Positions 8,043 to 17,867 of a DNA stretch of 64,000 bases are shown piece after piece (the first letter of the stretch is position 1; each line of letters opens with the position of its first letter). Where the stretch lies: assembly GCF_014451325.2 (NCBI RefSeq), contig NZ_JACSCH020000016.1, forward strand, positions 44,127 through 108,126. Reading direction: 5' to 3'. The position numbers and the translations under genes were made by a program. The notes beneath the pieces were generated by a model. That model did no database searches and was not told where the DNA came from. It saw only the letters and a program-made list of their open reading frames with translations. Source of the stretch: Streptomyces sp. CB02980 (GTDB lineage Bacteria; Actinomycetota; Actinomycetes; Streptomycetales; Streptomycetaceae).

Positions 8043-8729
8043 TCAGGGGCGGGGCTCGGGGGGCGTTGCCGCTGTCAGGTAGGCCGAGACCACCACATTG
8101 GCCGTGTACGTGTTCGAGCTTCGGTCGAACGTGCCGCCGCATGTGATCAGGCGGAGTTCCGCCCGGTGCGGGTCCCGCGCCCCGTAGACCTTGCTCGCGT
8201 CGAAGGACTCCCGCGGGTAGACCTGGACGTCGTCCACCGTGAACTCGGCGACCGATCCGTCCGTACGGGTGACGCGGACCTTCGCGCCCGGGCGGGCCGC
8301 GCTCAGGCCGTAGAAGACCGCCGGCCGGGTCTCGGTGTCGACGTGGCCGACGAGGAGGGCCGGGCCCGCGGCGCCCGGCCGGGTGCCGGCGCCGAACCAG
8401 CCGACCGTGTGCGGCATCTCGTACGGCGGCGGATCGATCGCCCCCGTGCCGTCCAGGCCGCGCGCCACGACGGGCGCGGAGATGCCGAGGGAGGGGATCT
8501 CGACCCGCTGGGGCGTCACGGGTGCGAGCGGGTCCCGCGCCGGGGGCAGGGCGACGCCGAGCGGTCGGCCGACGGCGGCGATGTCTCCGGTGGTCGGCGC
8601 GGAGCTGCCGCCGGGGCCCTCGGTGACCTCGCGGCCCCAGAGCCAGAGCCCGAGCAGGAGCAGCGCCCAGGCCACGCCGGTGACGAGTCGCCCGGTGCCC
8701 GCCGGGCGGGACCCGGACGGCACCGTCAC
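8043..8729 (-). CDS. Class F sortase
   Basis: Membrane-anchored cysteine transpeptidase of 228 residues. One N-terminal transmembrane segment (about 14-32) is followed by a linker and a sortase domain with His129 ('LLVGHVDT'), Cys197 ('LITCGG') and Arg203. The single N-terminal anchor and short domain with 'RVEIPSLGISAPVV' are typical of class F sortases of high-GC Gram-positives. It starts with GTG overlapping the stop of the upstream gene (GTGA), so translation is coupled to the His/Pro-rich surface protein, which is the obvious candidate partner. That partner lacks a clear LPXTG motif, so the true substrate is uncertain. Confidence 0.9.
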   Translation of the reverse strand: MTVPSGSRPAGTGRLVTGVAWALLLLGLWLWGREVTEGPGGSSAPTTGDIAAVGRPLGVALPPARDPLAPVTPQRVEIPSLGISAPVVARGLDGTGAIDPPPYEMPHTVGWFGAGTRPGAAGPALLVGHVDTETRPAVFYGLSAARPGAKVRVTRTDGSVAEFTVDDVQVYPRESFDASKVYGARDPHRAELRLITCGGTFDRSSNTYTANVVVSAYLTAATPPEPRP

Positions 8730-9382
8730 TCCGTACCCGGCCCCGAGCCCGTACCCGTACCCGTACCGCGTCGGCGGGAGCTGCGGAAGGCGACCGCCAC
8801 GGCGGCGATGGCCGCAAGGCCGAGGCCGAGCAGGGTGTACGGGGTGCCGAGGCCGCTCTCGCTGGTGGTCTGGGCGACGCCGGGCGCGGCCGGGGCGGCG
8901 AAGGCGGCGGTGCCGCCACCGCCCGCGCGGACCGGGGCGACCGGGCTCGCGTGGTGGGTCGGCTCGTGGGTCGGCTTGTGCGTGGGCTCGTGGGTCGGCT
9001 TGTGCGTGGGCTCGTGCGTGGGCTTCTGACGCTCGATGCGCACGGTGCCGACATCCGGGTGATCGTGGCCGTCGCAGGTCACGCTGACCTTGTACGTGCC
9101 GTTCTCGAGCCGGGTCTTGATCGTGGTGTCGCCGAACAGCGGGGCGCCACCGCCGTCCCGGCCGGTGAGTTCGGCGTCGGCGACGAACGCCGGGGACTTC
9201 GCGGCACCCGTCGTGCCCTTGCAGCCCTGGACGCGGACGTCGACGTCGGCACCGGGCGAGGCGGTGGACGGGGTGACGGTGACCTTCACCCCGTCGTGGG
9301 CGTACGCGCTACCGGCCGTGGGTGCCAGTACGAGCACGAGGGCCGCCCCCGCGGCACGGAGAGCAATGGAACCTGAACGCAT
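8726..9382 (-). CDS. Secreted membrane-anchored protein with PTHEPTHK repeats
   Basis: A 218-residue exported protein: signal peptide (1-28, ending 'SAYAHDG'), a beta-rich extracellular domain with a Cys pair ('GCKGTTG', 'SVTCDGHD'), a His-rich linker of about five PTHEPTHK units, and one C-terminal transmembrane helix followed by a basic tail. The architecture fits a cell-surface protein held by its C-terminal helix. No canonical LPXTG precedes the helix; 'SESGLGTP' is the nearest thing. The linker could bind metal ions, which is inference. It is translationally coupled to the downstream class F sortase. Confidence 0.85.
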   Translation of the reverse strand: MRSGSIALRAAGAALVLVLAPTAGSAYAHDGVKVTVTPSTASPGADVDVRVQGCKGTTGAAKSPAFVADAELTGRDGGGAPLFGDTTIKTRLENGTYKVSVTCDGHDHPDVGTVRIERQKPTHEPTHKPTHEPTHKPTHEPTHHASPVAPVRAGGGGTAAFAAPAAPGVAQTTSESGLGTPYTLLGLGLAAIAAVAVAFRSSRRRGTGTGTGSGPGTE

Positions 9383-9456
9383 CGTGACCTCCTGATACTG
9401 GCAGGGTCACCCGGATCGGGGCTCTTCGCATCCGCAGGGGCGCCGGCGAACGGCCG

Positions 9457-10236
9457 CTACACCCGGTCGACGATGTCCGCGATCGACTTCACGATCTTGG
9501 ACGGGCGGAACGGGAAGCGGTCGATCTCGGCCTCGCCGGTCAGGCCCGTGAGGACCAGGAAGGTCTGCATGCCCGCCTCCAGGCCCGCCAGGATGTCGGT
9601 GTCCATCCGGTCGCCGATCATGGCGCTCGTCTCGGAGTGGGCGCCGATGGCGTTCAGGCCGGTGCGCATCATGAGCGGGTTCGGCTTGCCGGCGAAGTAC
9701 GGCTCCTTGCCGGTGGCCTTCGTGATGAGCGCGGCGACGGAGCCGGTGGCCGGCAGCGGGCCTTCGAGGGAGGGGCCGGTCTCGTCGGGGTTGGTGCAGA
9801 TGAAGCGGGCGCCGGCGTTGATGAGCCGGACGGCCTTGGTCATCGCCTCGAAGGAGTAGGTACGGGTCTCACCGAGCACCACGTAGTCCGGGTCGTGGTC
9901 GGTGAGGACGTAGCCGATGTCGTGCAGCGCGGTGGTCAGACCGGCCTCGCCGATGACGTACGCGGTGCCGCCGGGGCGCTGGTCGTCGAGGAACTTGGCG
10001 GTGGCGAGGGCCGAGGTCCAGATGTTCTCGACGGGGACTTCGAGGCCCATCCGGGCGAGGCGGGCGTGCAGGTCACGAGCCGTGTAGATCGAGTTGTTGG
10101 TGAGGACCAGGAAGGGCTTCCCGGTCTCCCGCAGCTTCCTGATGAACGCGTCGGCGCCGGGGATCGGCACGCCCTCGTGGATGAGGACGCCGTCCATGTC
10201 GGTCAGCCAGGATTCGATCGGCTTGCGCTCTGCCAT
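9457..10236 (-). CDS. HAD-IIA family phosphatase (NagD/UmpH-like)
   Basis: Cytosolic 259-residue HAD hydrolase. Motif I is 'LTDMDGVL' (nucleophile and acid Asp), motif II 'LTNNS', motif III lysine lies in 'FAGKPNP', and motif IV is 'GDRMDTDILAG'. The C2 cap between motifs II and III places it in subfamily IIA with NagD nucleotide phosphatases and 4-nitrophenylphosphatases. The natural substrate is probably a small phosphorylated metabolite such as a nucleotide; this cannot be fixed from sequence. A strong terminator separates it from the phosphatase gene upstream on the same strand, so it has its own promoter. Confidence 0.93.
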   Translation of the reverse strand: MAERKPIESWLTDMDGVLIHEGVPIPGADAFIRKLRETGKPFLVLTNNSIYTARDLHARLARMGLEVPVENIWTSALATAKFLDDQRPGGTAYVIGEAGLTTALHDIGYVLTDHDPDYVVLGETRTYSFEAMTKAVRLINAGARFICTNPDETGPSLEGPLPATGSVAALITKATGKEPYFAGKPNPLMMRTGLNAIGAHSETSAMIGDRMDTDILAGLEAGMQTFLVLTGLTGEAEIDRFPFRPSKIVKSIADIVDRV

Positions 10237-10271
10237 GGGTGCGGGACTCCTGCCGTACAGACGTGCGGTGT

Positions 10272-10311
10272 GCTGGGGGCGCCGCGACAGCGCTGTGGCG
10301 ACGCCCCCAGC
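10272..10311 (-). terminator. Terminator after the exported phosphodiesterase gene
   Basis: GCTGGGGGCG pairs with CGCCCCCAGC, with an inner ACAGC/GCTGT extension, between the phosphodiesterase stop and the HAD start. Confidence 0.75.
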
Positions 10312-10340
10312 CTAGGCCCTGCCCGCCCGCGCAGGCTGGG

Positions 10341-11879
10341 TCAGGAAGCCGTCACCTTGACCCCGTCGATCACCCAGTACCAGTTGTTGGAACCGGTGTA
10401 GCGGAAGCGGAAGCTCACGCTGGACGCGCCGGCCGGGACGGCGACCGTGAGGGACTGGGGCTGGGAGATCACGTCGGCGGTGTAGTTCTTCACGACGGTC
10501 GGGGTGCCGCCGTTGAAGACGGCCTGGACCTGCGCGGTCTGGCTGCCCTCCTGGCGGTAGAAGGTCGTGAAGTCCAGGGTGACCCGGGTCGCGCCCGAGA
10601 CGCCGTACGCCGGGGTGACGAGCGTCGAGTCGTACGTCCCCGAGAACGCCTTGTCGGCCCACTCGTCGGAGTCGGCGACGGCGAAGACGCCCCGGGCGCG
10701 CACGTTCAGCTCGCGGGACTGGTCGCGCTGGGAGCGGGACCAGAACTCGTCGGTGGCGAAGGACCAGCCGCGCCACTCGGCCATGCCGCCGGTGCCCATG
10801 GCGTTGTTGATGACGGACCAGCCGCTGGGCGCGGTGTGGGTGAAGCCGAGGATCCCGGCGGGGATGCCGGTCTCGTCGACGCGGCCGGTCAGCGACCCGT
10901 AGAGGCTGTCGAAGGGGTCGGTGGAGCGCTCCTGGACCGGCTTGCCGTCGAGGCCCCAGGACGCGGCGGGGGTGATGCCGAGCTGGCGGAAGACGGTGGC
11001 GGCGACGTCGACGAGCCGGGTGTCGATGGGGCGGGCGCCGGCGGCGATGCCGGGGCCCTGGGCGAGGACGAAGGTGCGCCGCTCCTCGATGGAGGAGCCG
11101 CCGTGGCCGCCGCCGTCGGTGTGGCCGTGGTCGGTCGTGACGATGACCGTCCAGCGCTCGGTGGCGTACGCCGGGCGGGCCTTGATCGCGGTGAGCAGTC
11201 GGCCGAGGTAGCCGTCCTGGACGTCGATGGCGTCGGTGTACCTGGGGCTGGCGGCGCCGTGGTTGTGGCCGATCTCGTCGGTCTCGCCGAAGTAGACGAA
11301 GAGGACGTCGGGGTTCTGGTTGCGCAGGACGTCCTCGGTGATGTCGGTGATCACGAGGTCGTTGACGACGTAGTCGTTGTTGTAGACGAGCTTGGCGTCG
11401 GCGCCGGGGGTGACGGTGCCGTGGGTGTCGAGCTCGGGCCAGTCGACGGCGGCGAAGAGCGAGAGCTCGGGGCGGACCTGGTTCAGGCGGGCCAGGAAGC
11501 CGGGGTACTGGCCGTAGTTCTTGCCGGTGAAGGTGTTGTCCTTCACGCCGTGCTTGTCGGGCCAGACGCCGGTGGAGATGGTGGACCAGCCGGGGCCGGA
11601 GGAGGTCGCGGCCATCGGGTTGGCGTAGAGCAGGGAGCGGCCGAAGGTGCCGTTCGCCATCAGGGACTTGAGGTTCGGGGCCTTGGCGGCGTCGATCCGG
11701 TCGTGGCGCAGGCCGTCCATGCCGACGACGAGCACCTTGTCCTTGCTGGTGCCGTTGGGGAGCGTGGGCGCGGCGGCCGCCAGGGCGGCGGGGGCGGTGG
11801 CGAGACCGGTGGCGGCGACGGCCGCGGCGGCACCGGCGGCGGCGAGCACGGTGCGTCGGGAGATGCCGGAGATCGGCAT
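10341..11879 (-). CDS. Tat-exported type I phosphodiesterase/nucleotide pyrophosphatase family protein
   Basis: A 512-residue protein of the alkaline phosphatase superfamily. The N-terminus 'GISRRTVLAAAG' is a twin-arginine signal, so the folded enzyme is exported. The catalytic domain shows 'VLVVGMDGLRHDRID' (first metal ligands), 'TSSGPGWSTISTGVWPDKHG' (nucleophile Thr/Ser region), 'FVYFGETDEIGHNHG' and 'IVTTDHGHTDGGGHGG' (Asp/His metal ligands). A C-terminal beta-sandwich ('NNWYWVIDGVKVTAS') resembles carbohydrate- or surface-binding modules. It likely hydrolyses phosphate mono- or diesters outside the cell. Start ATG 11879 has GGAGG eight bases upstream. Terminators flank the gene on both sides, so it is monocistronic. 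Confidence 0.9.
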   Translation of the reverse strand: MPISGISRRTVLAAAGAAAAVAATGLATAPAALAAAAPTLPNGTSKDKVLVVGMDGLRHDRIDAAKAPNLKSLMANGTFGRSLLYANPMAATSSGPGWSTISTGVWPDKHGVKDNTFTGKNYGQYPGFLARLNQVRPELSLFAAVDWPELDTHGTVTPGADAKLVYNNDYVVNDLVITDITEDVLRNQNPDVLFVYFGETDEIGHNHGAASPRYTDAIDVQDGYLGRLLTAIKARPAYATERWTVIVTTDHGHTDGGGHGGSSIEERRTFVLAQGPGIAAGARPIDTRLVDVAATVFRQLGITPAASWGLDGKPVQERSTDPFDSLYGSLTGRVDETGIPAGILGFTHTAPSGWSVINNAMGTGGMAEWRGWSFATDEFWSRSQRDQSRELNVRARGVFAVADSDEWADKAFSGTYDSTLVTPAYGVSGATRVTLDFTTFYRQEGSQTAQVQAVFNGGTPTVVKNYTADVISQPQSLTVAVPAGASSVSFRFRYTGSNNWYWVIDGVKVTAS

Positions 11880-11927
11880 GTCGGAGTCCTCCGTGAGCGG
11901 GGTCGATGAGGGTACGAACACGCGCCG

Positions 11928-11951
11928 ACGCCCCTGATTTCTCAGGGGCGT
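11928..11951 (-). terminator. Terminator of the phosphonate operon
   Basis: ACGCCCCTGA / TCAGGGGCGT, 10-bp stem with a four-base loop, 63 bases downstream of the substrate-binding protein gene. Confidence 0.75.
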
Positions 11952-12013
11952 TGGTCCGTACCCGTTATCTTTCCGCGATCAACGGAGGCTTTCCAGGGGC
12001 GTACGGTGAACTC

Positions 12014-13072
12014 TTAGCTTCCGGTCGCGGACTTCCACGCGTCGACGTACGTCTTGAGGTTCTTGTCGATGTCGGCCCAGTCCGGCTCGAAGACCTCGAC
12101 GCCCTCCATCAGCCTGGCCAGTTCGATGGCGTTGGCGTCGGTCGCCTTGACGTCCTTGCGGGCCGGGAAGCCGCCGCCGACCGCGCTGACCTCGCGCTGG
12201 GCGCCCTCGGTCAGCATGAAGTCGAGGAGCTTCCTGCCGTTCTCGGTGTGCGGGGCCTTGTCCACCAGGCCGGCCGCGTACGGCAGGGCGAAGGTGGTGG
12301 GCCTTCCCGCGCCCTTGGCCGGGAACCATATGCCGAGGTTCGGCATGGACTTGGACTGGGCGAAGTTCATCTGCACATCGCCGTTGGCGACGAGGAGCTC
12401 GCCCTTGTCCACCTTGGGGGCGAGCTTGGAGGTGGAGGAGGACGGGCCGACGTTGTTGGCCTGGAGCTTCTTCAGGTACTCCATGGCCGGCTCCTGGCCG
12501 CCGAAGTCGTGCATCGCCTTGATGAGCACGGCGGTGCCGTCGCCCGCGACGCCCGGGGTGGAGTACTGGAGCTTGTTCTTGAACCTGCCGTCGAGCAGCT
12601 CCTCCCAGGACTTGGGGGCCGCGGGGAGCTCCTTCTTGTTGTGGATGAAGCCGAAGTAGTTGTTGACGACCGAGGTCCAGGTGCCGTCGCTCGCCTTGTC
12701 GCCGCCGCCGACCTGGTCGGCGCCCTGCGGGGTGTACTTCTGGAGCAGGCCCTTGGAGCCGGCCTGCTGGATGAAGGGCGGCAGGGTCACGATGACGTCG
12801 GCCTGGGTGTTGCTCTTCTCGCGGAGGGCGCGCTGCACCATCTCCCCGGAGCCGCCCTCGACGTACTTGACCTTGATGCCGGTCTTCTTCTCGAAGTCGG
12901 CGAAGACCTTGTCGTACCAGCCGTCGCCCGCCTCGCCCTTGAGGCCGTCGGCGCTGTAGACGGTGACGATCTTCTCGTCGGAGGCGGCGGTGGAACCGCC
13001 GCAGGCGGTGAAGCCGGCGGCGAGGACGAGGGAGCCGGTGACGGCGGCGATCGGCTTGGCGTACGTACGCAT
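12014..13072 (-). CDS. 2-aminoethylphosphonate ABC transporter substrate-binding lipoprotein (PhnS-like)
   Basis: A 352-residue periplasmic-binding-type lipoprotein; the lipobox is 'LAAGFTACGG'. The mature sequence contains 'VYSADGLKGEAGDGWYDKVF', 'FEKKTGIKVKYVEGGSG' and 'ADVIVTLPPFIQ', which follow the PhnS pattern of 2-aminoethylphosphonate (AEP) binding proteins of the iron/thiamine-type binding fold. It captures the phosphonate outside the membrane for the two permeases encoded next to it. It is the last gene of a six-gene run and is followed by a terminator. AEP specificity is inferred from family resemblance plus the phosphonatase-like gene in the same operon. Confidence 0.9.
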   Translation of the reverse strand: MRTYAKPIAAVTGSLVLAAGFTACGGSTAASDEKIVTVYSADGLKGEAGDGWYDKVFADFEKKTGIKVKYVEGGSGEMVQRALREKSNTQADVIVTLPPFIQQAGSKGLLQKYTPQGADQVGGGDKASDGTWTSVVNNYFGFIHNKKELPAAPKSWEELLDGRFKNKLQYSTPGVAGDGTAVLIKAMHDFGGQEPAMEYLKKLQANNVGPSSSTSKLAPKVDKGELLVANGDVQMNFAQSKSMPNLGIWFPAKGAGRPTTFALPYAAGLVDKAPHTENGRKLLDFMLTEGAQREVSAVGGGFPARKDVKATDANAIELARLMEGVEVFEPDWADIDKNLKTYVDAWKSATGS

Positions 13073-13137
13073 AACGTCGTTTTCTCCTGAGGATCTCTGG
13101 CTGAAGGAAGCGCGGGGGGAACTCGGGGAAGGGGCCT

Positions 13138-13935
13138 CTAGCGGAAGGAGGCCTTGGTACGGATGCGGGAGACGGCGAGCAGGGCCAGCAGGGTCGTGGC
13201 CATGAGGACCACGGCCAGCGCCGATCCGGTGAAGAGGGAACCGCGGTCGGTGGCCGTGAAGATGAGCACCGGGAGCGGCATCCAGTCCGGCGGGTAGAGC
13301 ATCATCGTGGCGCTCAACTCACCCATGGACAGGGCGAAGCAGAGTCCGGCGGCCGCGTTCAGGGACGGCAGCAGGAGCGGCAGCCTCACCCGGAGCAGGA
13401 CGTACGAGGGGCGGGCACCGAGACTGGCCGCCGCCTGCTCGTACATCGGGTCGAGCCGTTGGATCGCGGCCGACACCGACTGGTGGGCGAACGCCGTGAC
13501 GAGCACGGTGTGCGCGAGGATCACGATCCAGCGCGTGCCGTTGAGGAGCACCGGCGGCTGCGAGAACGCGACGAGGACGGCCAGGCCGACGACCACGGAC
13601 GGCACGGCGACCGGCAGCATGAACAGCGCGTCGAGGACCCTCTTGCCCTTCCTGCCGAGCGCCGCCCCGGCGAGCGCGGCCCAGGTGCCGACGGTCAGCG
13701 CGACCAGGCTCGCGGTGAGGGCCGTGACCAGGCTGGTGGTGAGGGCCTGGAGGGACTCCCCGCGGACGGCCGCCGCGTAGTGCTCGGTGGTCGGCCCGGA
13801 GGGGAAGGCACCGGACCAGTTCGTGGAGAACGAGGCGGCGACGATGACCAGGAGGGGGAGGGCGAAGAGCGGGACGAACAGGACGGCGAACGTGAGCCAG
13901 GCCGTCCACCTGCCCGTACGGCTATGCACCAGCAC
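13138..13935 (-). CDS. ABC transporter permease (AEP type, PhnV-like)
   Basis: Inner-membrane permease of 265 residues with six predicted transmembrane segments and the binding-protein-dependent transport signature in 'EQAAASLGARPSYVLLRVRLPLLLPSLNA' (the EAA loop that docks on the ATPase; given here as a region near residues 160-190). Its start overlaps the end of the preceding permease by 14 bases, which indicates translational coupling and a heterodimeric channel. Confidence 0.9.
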   Translation of the reverse strand: MLVHSRTGRWTAWLTFAVLFVPLFALPLLVIVAASFSTNWSGAFPSGPTTEHYAAAVRGESLQALTTSLVTALTASLVALTVGTWAALAGAALGRKGKRVLDALFMLPVAVPSVVVGLAVLVAFSQPPVLLNGTRWIVILAHTVLVTAFAHQSVSAAIQRLDPMYEQAAASLGARPSYVLLRVRLPLLLPSLNAAAGLCFALSMGELSATMMLYPPDWMPLPVLIFTATDRGSLFTGSALAVVLMATTLLALLAVSRIRTKASFR

Positions 13936-14810
13936 GGCGGCTCACCCCCCGGTAGAGGACGTAGAGGCCCACGGAGAGGGCGACGTTGACGACGGCGACG
14001 ACACAGGCGGCCGCGTAGTCGGACTCGAGGATCGCCTTGCTGTAGACGAGCATCGGGAGGGTCGTGACGCCCTTGGCCCCGGTGAAGAGCACGATGCCGA
14101 ACTCGTTCAGGCACATGACGAGGACGAGGCTGCCGCCGGCCGCGAGGGCGGGCAGCGCCTCCGGCAGGATCACCTGCCGGACGATCCGCAGCGGCCGGGC
14201 GCCGAGCGAGGACGCCACCTCCAGCTGGGCCGTCTCCATCTGCGAGAAGGCGGCGAGCAGGGGCCGCATCACGAACGGGGTGAAGTACGTGATCTCGGCG
14301 AGGAGGACGCCCCACGGGGTGGTCAGGAACTGGAAGGGGCCCGAGGGATCCCCGGTGACGTCCGTCCAGACGCCGTTGGCCATGCCGACCGTGCCGTAGA
14401 GGAACAGCAGGGCGAGCGTGATCAGGAAGGACGGGAAGGAGAGGAAGACGTCGATGAACTTCGACACCGCCTTCCCACCGGGGAACGGCACGAACGCGAT
14501 CACGACCGCGAGCACGAAGCCGAGGACGAGACACCCGACGGTGGAGGCGACGGCGAGCCACACCGTGGTGACGAGCGCCTCGCGGAAGGACGCGGAGGCG
14601 AAGACGTCACCGTACGCACCGGGGGCCAGGGACTCCTGGACGACGAGCGCGAGCGGGTAGAGGAAGACGACGGCGAGCACGGCGACGGGCGGCAGGGCCC
14701 AGACCCAGCGGGGGACCGTCCGCCTCGTTGCGGGCAGACGTTCCGCCAGGGCGGAGCCGGTGGGCACCACGCCCGTGGCGGGTCGCCGTTCCTTGAGCCC
14801 GCTCCCGGGG

Positions 14811-14818
<8 letters not shown>
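13922..14818 (-). CDS. ABC transporter permease (AEP type, PhnU-like)
   Basis: A 298-residue membrane permease. About 45 N-terminal residues precede the first membrane helix ('VWALPPVAVLAVVFLYPLAL'); six helices follow, with an EAA loop at 'LEVASSLGARPLRIVRQVIL'. It pairs with the next permease to form the channel of the phosphonate importer. It overlaps the ATPase gene by eight bases at its start and the second permease by 14 bases at its end. Confidence 0.9.
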
Positions 14819-15868
<1,050 letters not shown>

Positions 15869-15872
<4 letters not shown>

Positions 15873-16579
15873 GCGTCCGACTCCCCGATCAGCGCGGGAA
15901 GTTCGGCGATCGAGGCGAGTACGTGCGTCGCGCCGTGCTCCTTGAGCGCCGCCTCGTCGTGCGCGCCGGTCAGGACGCCCGCGACGATCCCGGCGCCCGA
16001 GCGGACCCCGCTGAGCATGTCGTACGAGGTGTCGCCCGCGACCACGAGCTGTCGGACGTCGTCCACGGCTCCGGTACGGAGGAAGGCCGCGAGGACCATG
16101 TCCGGGTACGGGCGTCCGCGACCGCCGGCGTCCGCCGGGCAGAGGGTCAGCTCGACCAGGTCCTGCCAGCCGAGCGCGTCGAGGATGGCGTCCTGGGTGA
16201 CCCGGGCGAAGCCGGTGGTGAGGACCACCCGCCGGCCCTGGGCCTTCAGCTCGGCGATCGCCTCGGCCGCGCCGGGTATCGGGGCGATCAGGCCGCCGGA
16301 GACGAGTTCGCCGTAGGCCGCCTCGAAGGCGAGGTTGGCCTCCTGGGCGCGGGTCTCGTCGCCGCCGAAGAGATGGCGGAAGACGGAGATCTTGGACTCG
16401 CCCATGGTGGCGCGGACGTAGTCGATCATCGTGGCCGGGTCTTCGCCGAGGCGCTCGGCGGCGGCGGTGAAGGCCTGCTCGACGAGGCCGCCGTCGGCGA
16501 CGGTGGTGCCGGCCATGTCGAGGACGACGAGGTCGTGCGTGTGCTTGTGCTCGTTCTTCTGCTTGTTCAGGGTGCTCAT
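15869..16579 (-). CDS. Phosphonatase-like HAD hydrolase (TIGR03351 type)
   Basis: A 236-residue HAD enzyme related to phosphonoacetaldehyde hydrolase PhnX. Motif I reads 'VVLDMAGTT' (DxAGT, as in phosphonatases rather than DxDxT), the cap keeps the lysine in 'ATMGESKISVFRHL' that forms the Schiff base in PhnX, Arg replaces the usual motif III Lys ('GRGRPYPDM'), and motif IV is 'VAGDTSYDM'. These features predict C-P bond cleavage of a 2-oxoethylphosphonate. As is typical for this subfamily, no PhnW transaminase is present; the neighbour is an FAD-dependent oxidoreductase that could make the aldehyde. The ATG at 16579 is five bases after the oxidoreductase stop; upstream in-frame sequence belongs to that gene's antiparallel frame and is not used. 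Confidence 0.92.
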
Positions 16580-16584
16580 GTGGT

Positions 16585-17706
16585 TCACCAGCCCAGTTCG
16601 TCGGCGGTCTTCTCGGCGATGGCGGGCGAGCAGGTCATGCCGCGGCCGCCGGGCCCGGTCACCAGCCACACGCCGTCGCGGACCCGCTGGCGGTGGACGA
16701 CCCGGCTGGTGTCGACGCACTGCGCGTACACCCCGGCCCAGCGCCGCTTGATCTTCGGCAGCGGGCGGCCGAGGAAGGACTCGACGACGCGGGTGAGGTG
16801 CTCGTAGGGGTCTTCGAGGGTGTCGAAGGCGAAGGGGTGCTCGTATTCGTGGGTGTCGCCGATGGTCAGTCCGCCGTCGAGGCGCTGCACCATGAGGAGC
16901 TGCATCTTGTGGGCGGCGGCGGTCGGGTCCTGCGGCTGCGCGGCCTGGAGGGAGTCCAGGGCCTCGGAGGCGTAGGCGGGGTAGTAGCGGAAGGAGTCGG
17001 CGTCGGCGACGGAGGTGGTGAGCGCCTCGCCGAGGGGCTCGGTCTGCATCATCTGGAGCCGGACGCGGCGGACGGGTATCTCGCCGGCGACCTCGCGGAC
17101 GAGGCCGGAGAGCCAGGCGCCGGTGCACAGGACGACGGCGTCGCCGCTGTGGACCTCGCCGCGGTCGTCGCGGACCGCGTTCTCACCGACGACGTCACGG
17201 ACCTCGCGGTTCGGCAGGAAGGTGTACTTCCCGGTGGCGAGGAGGGCGTCGCGGAGCGCGAGCTGCGCGAGGCGGGGCTCGACGGCCGCGTCCCGCTCGC
17301 ACCAGAGCGCCGCCTCGAACTCTCCGCGCAGGGCCGGGTTGACCGCGCGGGCCTCGCCGGCCGTCAGCAGCTTGTAGCCGCGGGCGGCGGCGTCGGGGCG
17401 GGCCACGGCGGCCTCGGCGACGGCGAGCTCCAGCTCGTTCCGTACGGGGGTGAGCGAGCCGATGGCCCGGAAGCCGAGGCCGGGGACCCGGGCGCCGATG
17501 CCCTCCCAGAGTTCCCGGGCGCGCAGGGCGGTGTCCAGCTCCTCTCCGCCCGCCCGTCCGCTCACCCAGATCTGGCCGAAGTTGCGGAGGGACGCTCCGC
17601 GCGCCTCGGCCTCGCGCTCGATGTGTACGACCTCGTGGCCGCGTTCCACTGCGTGCCAGGCGTGCATGGTTCCCACCACGCCGGCTCCTACGACGATCAC
17701 CTTCAT
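16585..17706 (-). CDS. FAD-dependent amine oxidoreductase of phosphonate catabolism (TIGR03364 type)
   Basis: A 373-residue DAO-fold flavoprotein. The N-terminus 'MKVIVVGAGVVGTMHAWHAV' is a Rossmann GxGxxG FAD site, 'GASLRNFGQIWVSGR' and 'VLCTGAWLSGLVREV' are typical of deaminating amino-acid/amine oxidases, and 'GPGGRGMTCSPAIAEK' closes the FAD domain. Its place directly before the phosphonatase-like gene suggests it oxidatively deaminates AEP or an N-methylated or hydroxylated relative to the phosphonoacetaldehyde-type substrate. That reaction is inferred from context and from what is known of this family. It is the first gene of the operon, with a 161-base leader after the GntR gene. Confidence 0.88.
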   Translation of the reverse strand: MKVIVVGAGVVGTMHAWHAVERGHEVVHIEREAEARGASLRNFGQIWVSGRAGGEELDTALRARELWEGIGARVPGLGFRAIGSLTPVRNELELAVAEAAVARPDAAARGYKLLTAGEARAVNPALRGEFEAALWCERDAAVEPRLAQLALRDALLATGKYTFLPNREVRDVVGENAVRDDRGEVHSGDAVVLCTGAWLSGLVREVAGEIPVRRVRLQMMQTEPLGEALTTSVADADSFRYYPAYASEALDSLQAAQPQDPTAAAHKMQLLMVQRLDGGLTIGDTHEYEHPFAFDTLEDPYEHLTRVVESFLGRPLPKIKRRWAGVYAQCVDTSRVVHRQRVRDGVWLVTGPGGRGMTCSPAIAEKTADELGW

Positions 17707-17782
17707 GCCGTCGACGGTCCTGGGAACGGGTGACCCGGACGGGGCCGGTGGGCGACGGGACGGTGAACGGACCGACAAGCTT

Positions 17783-17792
17783 GGACCAGACC
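17783..17792. promoter_or_regulatory. Possible GntR operator before the phosphonate operon
   Basis: GGACCAGACC (minus strand GGTCTGGTCC) lies 77-86 bases upstream of the oxidoreductase start. It resembles HutC-subfamily half sites but is a direct rather than inverted repeat, so support is weak. Confidence 0.3.
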
Positions 17793-17867
17793 CGTTACCT
17801 TCTCGTGATTCACGCGGAGGAGGGTTGTGATGGTTTTCGCCGTTTGCCCCGCCGATCGGCCCCTCGA

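Noticed and set aside
17783..17792. DasR dre site before the phosphonate operon
   Set aside because: GGACCAGACC lacks the inverted symmetry and the outer TGG/CCA of a dre; listed only as a weak GntR operator.
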